Of a stretch of 64,000 bases of DNA, positions 35,701 to 49,080 are shown piece after piece. The stretch lies in NCBI GenBank assembly GCA_963555705.1, contig OY743183.1, positions 30,043,932 through 30,107,931 of the forward strand, read 5' to 3'. Below the pieces are notes generated by a model. The model was not told the origin of the DNA, ran no database searches, and saw only the letters and a program-made list of their open reading frames with translations. A program made the position numbers and the translations under genes. This DNA is from Ligustrum vulgare (lineage: Eukaryota; Streptophyta; Magnoliopsida; Lamiales; Oleaceae). Numbering within the stretch: the first letter of the stretch is position 1; every line of letters starts with the position of its first letter.

Positions 35701-38700
35701 GGAACTTCTCTCTTTCTCTTAAGAAATTCCGGATTCTCTTCATATTTCTTCTTAGTAATATGAAATGTTTCATTTGGACCTAAAGTAGGAATCTCATCTC
35801 GAAAAAGCTAACTTTCATTTTTAAGGTCCTAACAATCTTTTTAGGATTGTGAGAGTCACCAGGATTTTGAACAACAAAAAAGTCACAGCAGAGGATCCAT
35901 GAGACTTTAAAAAAGAGGATAAATTGGAATAAAACGTTTTCGTGGGCACATAAAATGGATTTTCCCTCGTTCGTAAAGTTTTTGAATCCTTGAAAAGAGA
36001 GACAAGGTTAAATATTCTCTTCAATTCCAAAATATTCACACCAATTTTAAAACCATTTTTGAAAATTATTTTAACATGATTGAAGGAACCAAGAAATAAT
36101 AAGATGTCTAAAGAAGAAAACATCAGAAAAAGCATCTTGGTAATCCAAGTAATTGAAACGAGGAGAGAAATATTCACCCTTTGAAAAGTTCTACTTTTTC
36201 TCGAGCTAAGGGTATTGTCCCCAGTCTGCAAATGACAACAAACAGGCAAACTGACATTTTTGCAAAATCGATATGTTTAGCATATTGTTTATTTTACGTA
36301 GTTTGCACTTATCTTATGATTTCACTCACTCCCTTGGTTTCTTTACTACTTTTTATCGGAATTTCTCTCTATCTCTTAAGAAATTCCGGATTCTTGTCAT
36401 ATTTCTTCTTAGTAATATGAAAAGTTTCATTTGGACCTAAAGTAGGAATCTCCTTTAGAAAAACCTAACTTTCATTTTTGAGCTCCTAACAATCTTTTTA
36501 GGATTGGGAGAGTCACAAAGATTTTGAACAACAAAAAAGTCACAGCAGATGATCCATGAGACTTTAAAAAAGAGGATAAATTGGAATAAAACGTTTTCTT
36601 GGGCACATAAAATGGTTTTTCCCTCGTACGTAAAGTTTTTGAATCATTGAAGAGAGAGACTAGGTAAAATATTCTCTTCAATTCCAAAATATTCATACCA
36701 ATTTTGAAACCATTTTGGAAAATTATTTAAACATGATTGAAGGAACGGGATAAACCAAGAAATAATAAGATGTCTGAAGAAGAAAACATTAAACAAAGCA
36801 TCTTGGTAATCCAAGTAATTGAAATGCGAAGAGAAATCTTCCCCCTTTGAAAGGTTCAACTTTTTCTCGAGCTAAGGGTATTGTCCCCTGTCTTCAAATG
36901 ACAACAAAAATGCAAAATGACATTTTTAAAAAATCGATATGTTGAGGATATTGTTTATTTTGAGTAGGTTGCAGTTATCTTTTGATTTCGCTCCCTTGGT
37001 TTCTCACTACTTTTACCCCGGAACTTCTCTCTTTCTCTTAAGAAATTCCGGATTCTCTTCATATTTCTTCTTAGTAATATGAAATGTTTCATTTGGACCT
37101 AAAGTAGGAATCTCATCTCGAAAAAGCTAACTTTCATTTTTAAGGTCCTAACAATCTTTTTAGGATTGTGAGAGTCACCAGGATTTTGAACAACAAAAAA
37201 GTCACAGCAGAGGATCCATGAGACTTTAAAAAAGAGGATAAATTGGAATAAAACGTTTTCTTGGGCACATAAAATGGTTTTTCCCTCGTTCGTAAAGTTT
37301 TTGAATCCTTGAAAAGAGAGACAAGGTTAAATATTCTCTTCAATTCCAAAATATTCACACCAATTTTAAAACCATTTTTGAAAATTATTTTAACATGATT
37401 GAAGGAAACAAGAAATAATAAGATGTCTAAAGAAGAAAACATTAGAAAAAGCATCTTGGTAATCCAAGTAATTGAAACGAGGAGAGAAATATTCACCCTT
37501 TGAAAAGTTCTACTTTTTCTCGAGCTAAGGGTATTGTCCCCAGTCTGCAAATGACAACAAACAGGCAAACTGACATTTTTGCAAAATCGATATGTTTAGC
37601 ATATTGTTTATTTTACGTAGTTTGCACTTATCTTATGATTTCACTCACTCCCTTGGTTTCTTTACTACTTTTTCTCGGAATTTCTCTCTATCTCTTAAGA
37701 AATTCCGGATTCTTGTCATATTTCTTCTTAGTAATATGAAAAGTTTCATTTGGACCTAAAGTAGGAATCTCCTTTAGAAAAACCTAACTTTCATTTTTGA
37801 GCTCCTAACAATCTTTTTAGGATTTGGAAAGTCACCAGGATTTCGAACAACAAAAAAGTCATAGCAGCAGATCCATGAGACTTTAAAAAAGAGGATAAAT
37901 TGGAATAAAACGTTTTCTTGGGCACATAAAATGGTTTTCCCTCGTTCGTAAAGTTTTTGAATCCTTGAAAAGAGAGACTAGGTTAAATATTCTCTTCAAT
38001 TCCAAAATATTCACACCAATTTTGAAACCATTTCGGAAAATTATTTTTACATGATTGAAGGAACAGGATAAACCAAAAAATAATAAGATATCTAAAGAAG
38101 AAAACTAAAAACCATCTAGGTAATCCAAGTAATTGAAATGAGGAGAGAAATCTTCACCATTTGAAAGGTTCATCTTTTTCTCAAAGCTAAGTCCCCAGTC
38201 TTCAAATGACAACAAAAAGAAAAACTGACATTTTTGAAAAATTGATATGTTGTGGATATTGTTCTTTTTGAGTAGGTTACAGTTATCTTTTGATTTCGCT
38301 CCCTTGGTTTCTTTACTACTTTTACTCGGAATTTCTCTCTTTCTCTTAAGAAGTTCCGGATTCTCTTCATATTTCTTCTTAGTAATATAAAAAGTTTCAT
38401 TTGGACCTAAAGTAGGAATCTCCTTTCGAAAAAGCTAACTTTCATTTTTGAGCTCCTAACAATCTTTTTAGGATTGGGTGAGTCACCAGGATTTTGAACA
38501 ACAAAAAAGTCACAGCAGAGGATCCATGAGACTTTAAAAAAGAGGATAAATTGGAATAAAACGTTTTCTTGGGCACATAAAATGGTTTTCCCTCGTTCGT
38601 AACGTTTTTGAATCCTTGAAAAGATAGACTAGGTTAAATATTCTCTTCAATTCCAAAATATTCACACCAATTTTGAAACCATTTTGGAAAACTATTTTTA

Positions 38701-40597
38701 CATGATTGAAGGAACAGGATAAACCAGGAATGCATAAGATGTCTATGGAAGAAAATATTAAACAAAGCATATTCGTAATCCAAGCATATGAAATTAGAAG
38801 AGAAATCACCGTTTGAAAGATTCATCATTTTCTCGAGCTAAGGGTATTGTCCCGAGTTTTCAAATGACAGCAAAAAGGAAAATTGACATTTTTGAAAAAT
38901 CAATAATGTTTATTTTGAGTAGGTTGCAGTTATCTTTTGATTTCCCTCCTTTGGTTTCTTTACTACTTTCACTTGGAATTTCTATCTTTCTCTTAAGAAA
39001 TGCCAAATTATCTCCATATTTCTACTCAGTAATATGAAAAGTTTCATTTGGACCTAAAGTAGGAATCTCCTTTCGAAAAAGCTAACTTTCATTTTTGAGC
39101 TCCTAACAATCTTTTTAGGATTGGGTGAGTCACCAGGATTTTGAACAACAAAAAAGTCACAGCAGAGGATCCATGAGACTTTAAAAAAGAGGATAAATTG
39201 GAATAAAACGTTTTCTTGGGCACATAAAATGGTTTTTCCCTCGTTCGTAAACTTTTTGAATCCTTGAAAAGAGAGACAAGGTTAAATATTCTCTTCAATT
39301 CCAAAATATTCACACCAATTTTAAAACCATTTTTGAAAATTATTTTAACATGATTGAAGAAACCAAGAAATAATAAGATGTCTAAAGAAGAAAACATTAG
39401 AAAAAGCATCTTGGTAATCCAAGTAATTGAAACGAGGAGAGAAATATTCACCCTTTGAAAAGTTCTACTTTTTCTCGAGCTAAGGGTATTGTCTCCAGTC
39501 TGCAAATGACAACAAAAAGGCAAACTGACATTTTTGAAAAATCGATATGTTTAGGATATTGTTTATTTTGAGTAGTTTGCACTTATCTTTTGATTTCACG
39601 CACTCCCTTGGTTTCTTTACTACTTTTTCTCGGAATTTCTCTCTATCTCTAAAGAAATTCCGGATTCGTGTCATATTTCTTCTTAGTAATATGAAAAGTT
39701 TCATTTGGACCTAAAGTAGGAATCTCCTTTAGAAAAACCCAACTTTCATTTTTGAGCTCCTAACAATCTTTTTAGGATTTGGAAAGTCACCAGGATTTCG
39801 AACAACAAAAAAGTCATAGCAGCAGATCCATGAGACTTTAAAAATGAGGATACACGGGAATAAAACGTTTTCTTGGGCACATAAAATGGTCTTTCCCTCG
39901 TTCGTAAAGTTTTTGAATCCTTGAAGAGAGAGACTAGGTAAAATATTCTCTTCAATTCCAAAATATTCACACCAATTTTGAAACAATTTCGGAAAATTAT
40001 TTTTACATGATTGAAGGAACAGGATGAACCAAGAAATAATAAGATATCTAAAGAAGAAAACTAAAAGGCATCTAGGTAATCCAAGTAATTGAAATGTGGA
40101 GAGAAAACTTCACCCTTTGAAAGGTTCATCTTTTTCTCAAAGCTAAGTCCCCAGTCTTCAAATGACAACAAAAAGAAAAACTGACATTTTTGAAAAATTG
40201 ATATGTTGTGGATATTGTTTGTTTTGAGTAGGTTGCAGTTATCTTTTGATTTCGCTCCCTTGGTTTCTTTACAACTTTTACTCGGAATTTCTCTCTTTCT
40301 CTTAAGAAGTTCCGGATTCTCTTCATATTTCTTCTTAGTAATATAAAAAGTTTCATTTGGACCTAAAGTAGGAATCTCCTTTCGAAAAAGCTAACTTTCA
40401 TTTTTGAGCTCCTAACAATCTTTTTAGGATTGGGTGAGTCACCAGGATTTTGAACAACAAAAAAGTCACAGCAGAGGATCCATGAGACTTTAAAAAAGAG
40501 GATAAATTGGAATAAAACGTTTTCTTGGGCACATAAAATGGTTTTTCCCTTCGTTCGTAATGTTTTTGAATCCTTTAAAAGAGAGACAAGGTTAAAC
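32749..40597. repeat. 7.85-kb 12-monomer block, copy 2
   Basis: Second copy in direct tandem. Homology at the same shift continues to 40812 and then stops, at T40813 against C32964, followed by further differences. The block therefore covers slightly more than two periods. Confidence 0.9.
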
Positions 40598-43500
40598 ATT
40601 CTCTTCAATTCCAAAATATTCACACCAATTTTAAAACCATTTTTGAAAATTATTTTAACATGATTGAAGGAACCAAGAAATAATAAGATGTCTAAAGAAG
40701 AAAACATTAGAAAAAGCATCTTGGTAATCCAAGTAATTGAAACGAGGAGAGAAATATTCACCCTTTGAAAAGTTCTACTTTTTCTCGAGCTAAGGGTATT
40801 GTCCCCAGTCTGTAAATGACAACAAAAAGGCAAACTAACATTTTTGAAAAATAAATATGTTCAGGATATAGTTTATTTTGAGTAGTTTGCACTTATCTTA
40901 TGATTTCACTCACTCCCTTGGTTTCTTTATTACTTTTTCTCGGAATTTCTCTCTATCTCTTAAGAAATTCCGGATTCTTGTCATATTTCTTCTTAGTAAT
41001 ATGAAAAGTTTCATTTGGACCTAAAGTAGGAATCTCCATTAGAAAAACCTAACTTTCATTTTTGAGCTCCTAACAATCTTTTTAGGATTTGGAAAGTCAC
41101 CAGGATTTCGAACAACAAAAAAGTCATAGCAGCAGATCCATGAGACTTTAAAAAAGAGGATAAATTGGAATAAAACGTTTTCTTGGGCACATAAAATGGT
41201 TTTCCCTCGTTCGTAAAGTTTTTGAATCCTTGAAAAGAGAGACTAGGTTAAATATTCTCTTCAATTCCAAAATATTCACACCAATTTTGAAACCATTTCG
41301 GAAAATTATTTTTACATGATTGAAGGAACAGGATAAACCAAGAAATAATAAGATATCTAAAGAAGAAAACTAAAAAGCATCTAGGTAATCCAAGTAATTG
41401 AAATGAGGAGAGAAATCTTCACCCTTTGAAAGGTTCATCTTTTTCTCAAAGCTAAGTCCCCAGTCTTCAAATGACAACAAAAAGAAAAACTGACATTTTT
41501 GAAAAATTGATATGTTGTCGATATTGTTTTTTTTGAGTAGGTTGCAGTTATCTTTTGATCTCGCTCCCTTGGTTTCTTTACTACTTTTACTCGGAATTTA
41601 TCTCTTTCTCTTAAGAAGTTCCGGATTCTCTTCATATTTCTTCTTAGTAATATAAAAAGTTTCATTTGGACCTAAAGTAGGAATCTCCTTTCGAAAAAGC
41701 TAACTTTCATTTTTGAGCTCCTAACAATCTTTTTAGGATTGGGTGAGTCACCAGGATTTTGAACAATAAAAAAGTCACAGCAGAGGATCCACGAGACTTT
41801 AAAAAAGAGGATAAACTGGAATAAAACGTTTTCTTGGGCACATAAAATGGTTTTCCCTCGTTCGTAAAGTTTTTGAATCCTTGAAAAGATAGACTAGGTT
41901 AAATATTCTCTTCAATTCCAAAATATTCACACCAATTTTGAAACCATTTTGGAAAACTATTTTTACATGATTGAAGGAACAGGATAAACCAGGAATGCAT
42001 AAGATGTCTATGGAAGAAAATATTAAACAAAGCATATTCGTAATCCAAGCATATGAAATTAGAAGAGAAATCACCGTTTGAAAGATTCATCATTTTCACG
42101 AGCTAAGGGTATTGTCCAGAGTTTTCAAATGACGGCAAAAAGGAAAATTGACATTTTTGAAAAATCAATAATGTTTATTTTGAGTAGGTTGCAGTTATCT
42201 TTTGATTTCACTCCCTTGGTTTCTTTACTATTTTCACTTGGAATTTCTATCTTTCTATTAAGAAATGCCAAATTATCTCCATATTTCTACTCAGTAATAT
42301 GAAAAGTTTCATTTGGACCTAAAGTAGGAATCTGCTTTCGAAAAAGCTAACTTTCATTTTTGAGCTCCTAACAATCTTTTTAGGATTGGGTGAGTCACCA
42401 GGATTTTGAACAAAAAAAAAAGTCACAGCAGAGGATCCATGAGACTTTAAAAAAGAGGATAAATTCATAAAACGTTTTCTTGGGCACATAAAATGGTTTT
42501 TCCCTCGTTCGTAAACTTTTTGAATCCTTGAAAAGAGAGACAAGGTTAAATATTTTCTTCAATTCCAAAATATTCACACCAATTTTAAAACCATTTTTGA
42601 AAATTATTTTAACAGGATTGAAGGAACCAAGAAATAATAAGATGTCTAAAGAAGAAAACATTAGAAAAAGCATCTTGGTAATCCAAGTAATTGAAACGAG
42701 GAGAGAAATATTCACCCTTTGAAAAGTTCTACTTTTTCTCGAGCTAAGGGTATTGTCCCCAGTCTGCAAATGACAACAAAAAGGCAAACTGACATTTTTG
42801 AAAAATCGATATGTTTAGGATATTGTTTATTTTGAGTAGTTTGCACTTATCTTATGATTTCACTCACTCCCTTGGTTTCTATACTACTTTTTCTCGGAAT
42901 TTCTCTCTATCTCTTAAGAAATTCCGGATTCTTGTCATATTTCTTCTTAGTAATATGAAAAGTTTCATTTGGACCTAAAGTAGGAATCTCCTTTAGAAAA
43001 ACCCAACTTTCATTTTTGAGCTCCTAACAATCTTTTTAGGATTTGGAAAGTCACCAGGATTTCGAACAACAAAAAAGTCATAGCAGCAGATCCATGAGAC
43101 TTTAAAAATGAGGATACACGGGAATAAAACGTTTTCTTGGGCACATAAAATGGTCTTTCCCTCGTTCGTAAAGTTTTTGAATCCTTGAAGAGAGAGACTA
43201 GGTAAAATATTCTCTTCAATTCCAAAATATTCACACCAATTTTGAAACAATTTCGGAATATTATTTTTACATGATTGAAGGAACAGGATGAACCAAGAAA
43301 TAATAAGATATCTAAAGAAGAAAACTAAAAGGCATCTAGGTAATCCAAGTAATTGAAATGAGGAGAGAAATCTTCACCCTTTGAAAGGTTCATCTTTTTC
43401 TCAAAGTTAAGTCCCCAGTCTTCAAATGACAACAAAAAGAAAAACTGACATTTTTGAAAAATTGATATGTTGTGGATATTGTTTCTTTTGAGTAGGTTGC

Positions 43501-46500
43501 AGTTATCTTTTGATTTCGCTCCCTTGGTTTCTTTACAACTTTTACTCGGAATTTCTCTCTTTCTCTTAAGAAGTTCCGGATTCTCTTCATATTTCTTCTT
43601 AGTAATATAAAAAGTTTCATTTGGACCTAAAGTAGGAATCTCCTTTCGAAAAAGCTAACTTTCATTTTTGAGCTCCTAACAATCTTTTTAGGATTGGGTG
43701 AGTCACCAGGATTTTGAACAACAAAAAAGTCACAGCAGAGGATCCATGAGACTTTAAAAAATAGGATAAATTGGATTAAAACGTTTTCTTGGGCACATAA
43801 AATGGTTTTTCCCTCGTTCGTAATGTTTTTGAATCCTTTAAAAGAGAGACAAGGTTAAACATTCTCTTCAATTCCAAAATATTCACACCAATTTTAAAAC
43901 CATTTTTGAAAATTATTTTAACATGATTGAAGGAACCAAGAAATAATAAGATGTCTAAAGAAGAAAACATTAGAAAAAGCATCTTGGTAATCCAAGTAAT
44001 TGAAACGAGGAGAGAAATATTCACCCTTTGAAAAGTTCTACTTTTTCTCGAGCTAAGGGTATTGTCCCCAGTCTGCAAATGACAACAAAAAGGCAAACTG
44101 AAATTTTTGAAAAATAAATATGTTCAGGATATTGTTTATTTTGAGTAGTTTGCACTTATCTTATGATTTCACTCACTCCCTTGGTTTCTTTACTACTTTT
44201 TCTCGGAATTTCTCTCTATCTCTTAAGAAATTCCGGATTCTTGTCATATTTCTTCTTAGTAATATGAAAAGTTTCATTTGGACCTAAAGTAGGAATCTCC
44301 TTTAGAAAAACCCAACTTTCATTTTTGAGCTCCTAACAATCTTTTTAGGATTTGGAAAGTCACCAGGATTTCGAACAACAAAAAAGTCATAGCAGCAGAT
44401 CCATGAGACTTTAAAAATGAGGATACACGGGAATAAAACGTTTTCTTGGGCACATAAAATGGTCTTTCCCTCGTTCGTAAAGTTTTTGAATCCTTGAAGA
44501 GAGAGACTAGGTAAAATATTCTCTTCAATTCCAAAATATTCAAACCAATTTTGAAACAATTTCGGAAAATTATTTTTACATGATTGAAGGAACAGGATGA
44601 ACCAAGAAATAATAAGATATCTAAAGAAGAAAACAAAAAGGCATCTAGGTAATCCAAGTAATTGAAATGAGGAGAGAAATCTTCACCCTTTGAAAGGTTC
44701 ATCTTTTTCTCAAAGCTAAGTCCCCAGTCTTCAAATGACAACAAAAAGAAAAACTGACATTTTTGAAAAATTGATATGTTGTGGATATTGTTTGTTTTGA
44801 GTAGGTTGCAGTTATCTTTTGATTTCGCTCCCTTGGTTTCTTTACAACTTTTACTCGGAATTTCTCTCTTTCTCTTAAGAAGTTCCGGATTCTCTTCATA
44901 TTTCTTCTTAGTTATATAAAAAGTTTCATTTGGACCTAAAGTAGGAATCTCCTTTCGAAAAAGCTAACTTTCATTTTTGAGCTCCTAACAATCTTTTTAG
45001 GATTGGGTGAGTCACCAGGATTTTGAACAACAAAAAAGTCACAGCAGAGGATCCATGAGACTTTAAAAAAGAGGATAAATTGGAATAAAACGTTTTCTTG
45101 GGCACATAAAATGGTTTTTCCCTCGTTCGTAAAGTTTTTGAATTGTTTAAAAGAGAGACAAGGTTAAACATTCTCTTCAATTCCAAAATATTCACACCAA
45201 TTTTAAAACCATTTTTGAAAATTATTTTAACATGATTGAAGGAACCAAGAAATAATAAGAAGTCTAAAGAAGAAAACATTAGAAAAAGCATCTTGGTAAT
45301 CCAAGTAATTGAAACGAGGAGAGAAATATTCACCCTTTGAAAAGTTCTACTTTTTCTCGAGCTAAGGGTATTGTCCCCAGTCTGTAAATGACAACAAAAA
45401 GGCAAACTGACATTTTTGAAAAATAAATATGTTCAGGATATTGTTTATTTTGAGTAGTTTGCACTTATCTTATGATTTCACTCACTCCCTTGGTTTCTTT
45501 ACTACTTTTTCTAGGAATTTCTCTCTATCTCTTAAGAAATTCCGGATTCTTGTCATATTTCTTCTTAGTAATATGAAAAGTTTCATTTGGACCTGAAGTA
45601 GGAATCTACTTTAGAAAAACCTAAATTTCATTTTTGAGCTCCTAACAATCTTTTTAGGATTTGGAAAGTCACCAGGATTTCGAACAACAAAAAAGTCATA
45701 GCAGCAGATCCATGAGACTTTAAAAATGAGGATACACGGGAATAAAACGTTTTCTTGGGCACATAAAATGGTCTTTCCCTCGTTCGTAAAGTTTTTGAAT
45801 CCTTGAAGAGAGAGACTAGGTAAAATATTCTCTTCAATTCCAAAATATTCAAACCAATTTTGAAACAATTTCGGAAAATTATTTTTACATGATTGAAGGA
45901 ACAGGATGAACCAAGAAATAATAAGATATCTAAAGAAGAAAACAAAAAGGCATCTAGGTAATCCAAGTAATTGAAATGAGGAGAGAAATCTTCACCCTTT
46001 GAAAGGTTCATCTTTTTCTCAAAGCTAAGTCCCCAGTCTTCAAATGACAACAAAAAGAAAAACTGAAATTTTTGAAAAATTGATATGTTGTGGATATTGT
46101 TTGTTTTGAGTAGGTTGCAGTTATCTTTTGATTTCGCTCCCTTGGTTTCTTTACAACTTTTACTCGGAATTTCTCTCTTTCTCTTAAGAAGTTCTGGATT
46201 CTCTTCATATTTCTTCTTAGTAGTATAAAAAGTTTCATTTGGACCTAAAGTAGGAATCTCCTTTCGAAAAAGCTAACTTTCATTTTTGAACTCCTAACAA
46301 TCTTTTTAGGATTGGGTGAGTCACCAGGATTTTGAACAACAAAAAAGTCACAGCAGAGGATCCATGAGACTTTAAAAAAGAGGATAAATTGGAATAAAAC
46401 GTTTTCTTGGGCACATAAAATGGTTTTTCCCTCGTTCGTAAAGTTTTTGAATCCTTTAAAAGAGAGACAAGGTTAAACATTCTCTTCAATTCCAAAATAT

Positions 46501-47600
46501 TCACACCAATTTTAAAACCATTTTTGAAAATTATTTTAACATGATTGAAGGAACCAAGAAATAATAAGAAGTCTAAAGAAGAAAACATTAGAAAAAGCAT
46601 CTTGGTAATCCAAGTAATTGAAACGAGGAGAGAAATATTCACCCTTTGAAAAGTTCTACTTTTCTCGAGCTAAGGGTATTGTCTCCAGTCTGTAAATGAC
46701 AACAAAAAGGCAAACTGACATTTTTGAAAAATAAATATGTTCAGGATATTGTTTATTTTGAGTAGTTTGCACTTATCTTATGATTTCACTCACTCCCTTG
46801 GTTTCTTTACTACTTTTTCTCGGAATTTCTCTCTATCTCTTAAGAAATTCCGGATTCTTGTCATATTTCTTCTTAGTAATATGAAAAGTTTCATTTGGAC
46901 CTGAAGTAGGAATCTACTTTAGAAAAACCTAACTTTCATTTTTGAGCTCCTAACAATCTTTTTAGGATTTGGAAAGTCACCAGGATTTCGAACAACAAAA
47001 AAGTCATAGCAGCAGATCCATGAGACTTTAAAAATGAGGATACATGGGAATAAAACGTTTTCTTGGGCACATAAAATGATTTTTCCCTCGTTCGTAAAGT
47101 TTTTGAATCCTTGAAGAGAGAGACTAGGTAAAATATTCTCTTCAATTCCAAAATATTCACACCAATTTTGAAACCATTTCGGAAAATTATTTTTACATGA
47201 TTGAAGGAACAGGATAAACCAAGAAATAATAAGATATCTAAAGAAGAAAACTAAAAAGCATCTAGGTAATCCAAGTAATTGAAATGAGGAGAGAAATATT
47301 CACCCTTTGAAAGGTTCATCTTTTTCTCAAAGCTAAGTCCCCAGTCTTCAAATGACAACAAAAAGAAAAACTGACATTTTTGAAAAATTGATATGTTGTG
47401 GATATTGTTTATTGTGAGTAGGTTGCAGTTATCTTTTGATTTCGCTCCCTTGGTTTCTTTACTACTTTTACTCGGAATTTCTCTCTTTCTCTCAAGAAGT
47501 TCCGGATTCTCTTCATATTTCTTCTTAGTAATATAAAAAGTTTCATTTGGACCTAAAGTAGGAATCTCCTTTCGAAAAAGCTAACTTTCATTTTTGAGCT

Positions 47601-48172
47601 CCTAACAATCTTTTTAGGATTGGGTGAGTCACCAGGATTTTGAACAACAAAAAAGTCACAGCAGAGGATCCATAAGACTTTAAAAAAGAGGATAAATTGG
47701 AATAAAACGTTTTCTTGGGCACATAAAATGGTTTTTCCCTCGTTCGTAAAGTTTTTGAATCCTTGAAGAGAGAGACTAGGTAAAATATTCTCTTCAATTC
47801 CAAAATATTCACACCAATTTTGAAACCATTTCGGAAAATTATTTTTACATGATTGAAGGAACAGGATAAACCAAGAAATAATAAGATATCTAAAGAAGAA
47901 AACTAAAAAGAATCTAGGTAATCCAAGTAATTGAAATGAGGAGAGAAATCTTCACCCTTTGAAAGGTTCATCTTTTTCTCAAAGCTAAGTCCCCAGTCTT
48001 CAAATGACAACAAAAAGAAAAACTGACATTTTTGAAAAATTGATATGTTGTGGATATTGATTATTTTGAGTAGGTTGCAGTTATCTTTTGATTTCGCTAC
48101 CTTGGTTTCTTTACTACTTTTACTCGGAATTTCTCTCTTTCTCTTAAGAAGTTCCGGATTCTCTTCATATTT
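47601..48172. repeat. E2/D chimeric monomer interrupted by the CRM-like element
   Basis: Head has E2 markers (GGGTGAGTCACC). From GAGAGAGACTAGGT, near 47765, the monomer is D type. It continues across the insertion at 55226-55310. Confidence 0.8.
48168..48172. repeat. Left target-site duplication TATTT
   Basis: TATTT before the element start, repeated at 55226-55230. The intact satellite reads CTTCATATTTCTTC at this place in other monomers, so the insertion is clean. Confidence 0.93.
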
Positions 48173-48480
48173 TAATGTGATCCGTTATGGGGATCACCAA
48201 GAACACGCGGAATTAAACGCCGGAAAGCTCTAAAATCCAAGATAGTAGACGGTAACAATGCAACCCCGACCTCACGACGCAAGAACTGTGGGTATATTAA
48301 ACCCAAAACCCGTTACGATGCGGAGATAAGAACCACAAAGGGGGAACGCCACAAAGGTTGTCAAATCCTTTGATAAGTTTAATTTGTTCGACGAGAACAC
48401 GAAGAAAATATAAGGGAATATCTCACCTTCATTGTCATTAATTTAAGAAATAAAGTTGTGTTTTACAATGCTGAATAAAG

Positions 48481-48492
48481 CCATATATATAG
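48481..48492 (-). promoter_or_regulatory. TATA box in 3' LTR
   Basis: Minus strand CTATATATATGG. The same box lies at about 54619-54630 in the 5' LTR, where it would drive the genomic RNA. The transcription start is not visible. Confidence 0.7.
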
Positions 48493-48586
48493 GCAAAGAA
48501 AATAAATCAACTAAAAATAAACTAGAATTCAACCTAAACTAAAAAGCTAAAAACGCCAAACATTAACTTAAAATTCGGAACCTAAG

Positions 48587-48833
48587 TTACGGCCGTGACT
48601 TAAGAGTTTACGGCCGTAAGCAAGCTACGGATTAAAATTGAAAACAATTGTTACGGCCGTGACAATACCCTTTATGGCCGTAATCAACATTCTGAATTTA
48701 AAACTACCAAACTCTTTACGGCCGTGAAGATGTGGATTACGGCCGTAAGTCCTCTTCTGCATAATTTCGCCATTGTAGTGTTACGGCCGTAATTTTGGCG
48801 TTACGGCCGTGATTTCACTCTTTACGGCCGTAA
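48587..48833 (-). promoter_or_regulatory. U3 palindrome array of the 3' LTR (nine sites)
   Basis: TTACGGCCGTGA or TTACGGCCGTAA at 48587, 48608, 48651, 48672 (TTATGGCCGTAA), 48716, 48737, 48781, 48801 and 48822. Partners are 20-21 bp apart. The first four groups start 64, 65 and 65 bp apart. In the first three pairs the left site ends GA and the right site ends AA. The end of the polyprotein frame (48815) overlaps the last sites. Confidence 0.75.
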
Positions 48834-49070
48834 CCCAACTGCTGCCCAATTTCTTGATCTTCCTTGATCCAAATGCATTGCAATAACTTTGGCTCTTCTT
48901 CCACATTCTTATGCAACGTAAATGAAGTCTTTGCACTAGAACACTCGTCCATCCACGCTTGCATGAATCCTTGCATTGCCTGCTTGATTCTTTTGGCTCT
49001 TTGTCTTGTTATTGGTCCTACGGGCACATGCAACGGGTCAACGCTCGTTGAGCCACTCCGGAACTCATCA

Positions 49071-49080
49071 TCCCCTCCCT
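49071..49080 (-). promoter_or_regulatory. Polypurine tract of the CRM-like element
   Basis: Minus strand AGGGAGGGGA immediately next to the 3' LTR end. It lies within the coding frame, since the polyprotein runs on into the LTR. Confidence 0.85.

Larger units (their letters stand above)
18288..48172. repeat. Satellite array, block 2
   Basis: Same family and orientation as block 1. Phase marks with types: 18839 D, 19490 A, 20140 B, 20780 C/D, 21427 E1, 22084 A, 22733 B, 23395 C, 24053 B, 24715 C, 25370 D, 26021 A, 26669 A, 27317 B, 27979 C, 28636 B, 29298 C, 29955 D, 30606 A, 31253 E2, 31910 D, 32562 E2, 33220 D. The next twelve (33871 to 41069) repeat the types of 26021-33220. Then 41720 A, 42367 E2, 43023 D, 43675 E2, 44332 D, 44984 E2, 45641 D, 46293 E2, 46949 D, 47601 E2/D. 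The last monomer is split at 48172 by the CRM-like element and resumes at 55226. No host gene is present. Confidence 0.93.
41069..48172. repeat. Dimeric E2-D HOR sub-block, left of the CRM-like insertion
   Basis: After D and A at 41069 and 41720, E2 and D alternate: 42367, 43023, 43675, 44332, 44984, 45641, 46293, 46949. Monomers are 652 and about 657 bp, giving a period of about 1309 bp. Confidence 0.88.
48173..49070 (-). repeat. 3' LTR of the CRM-like element (898 bp)
   Basis: Reads minus strand from 49070 (U3 start) to 48173. The first ~255 bp of U3 encode the polyprotein C-terminus. Next come the palindrome array (48587-48833), a TATA box on the minus strand (48481-48492, CTATATATATGG), then R-U5, which closely resembles the nested element at 12091-16096. 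Confidence 0.93.

Noticed and set aside
24899..40597. Treating the 7.85-kb duplication as certainly biological
   Set aside because: Near identity in a satellite can also come from assembly. It is reported with that caveat and not as proven.
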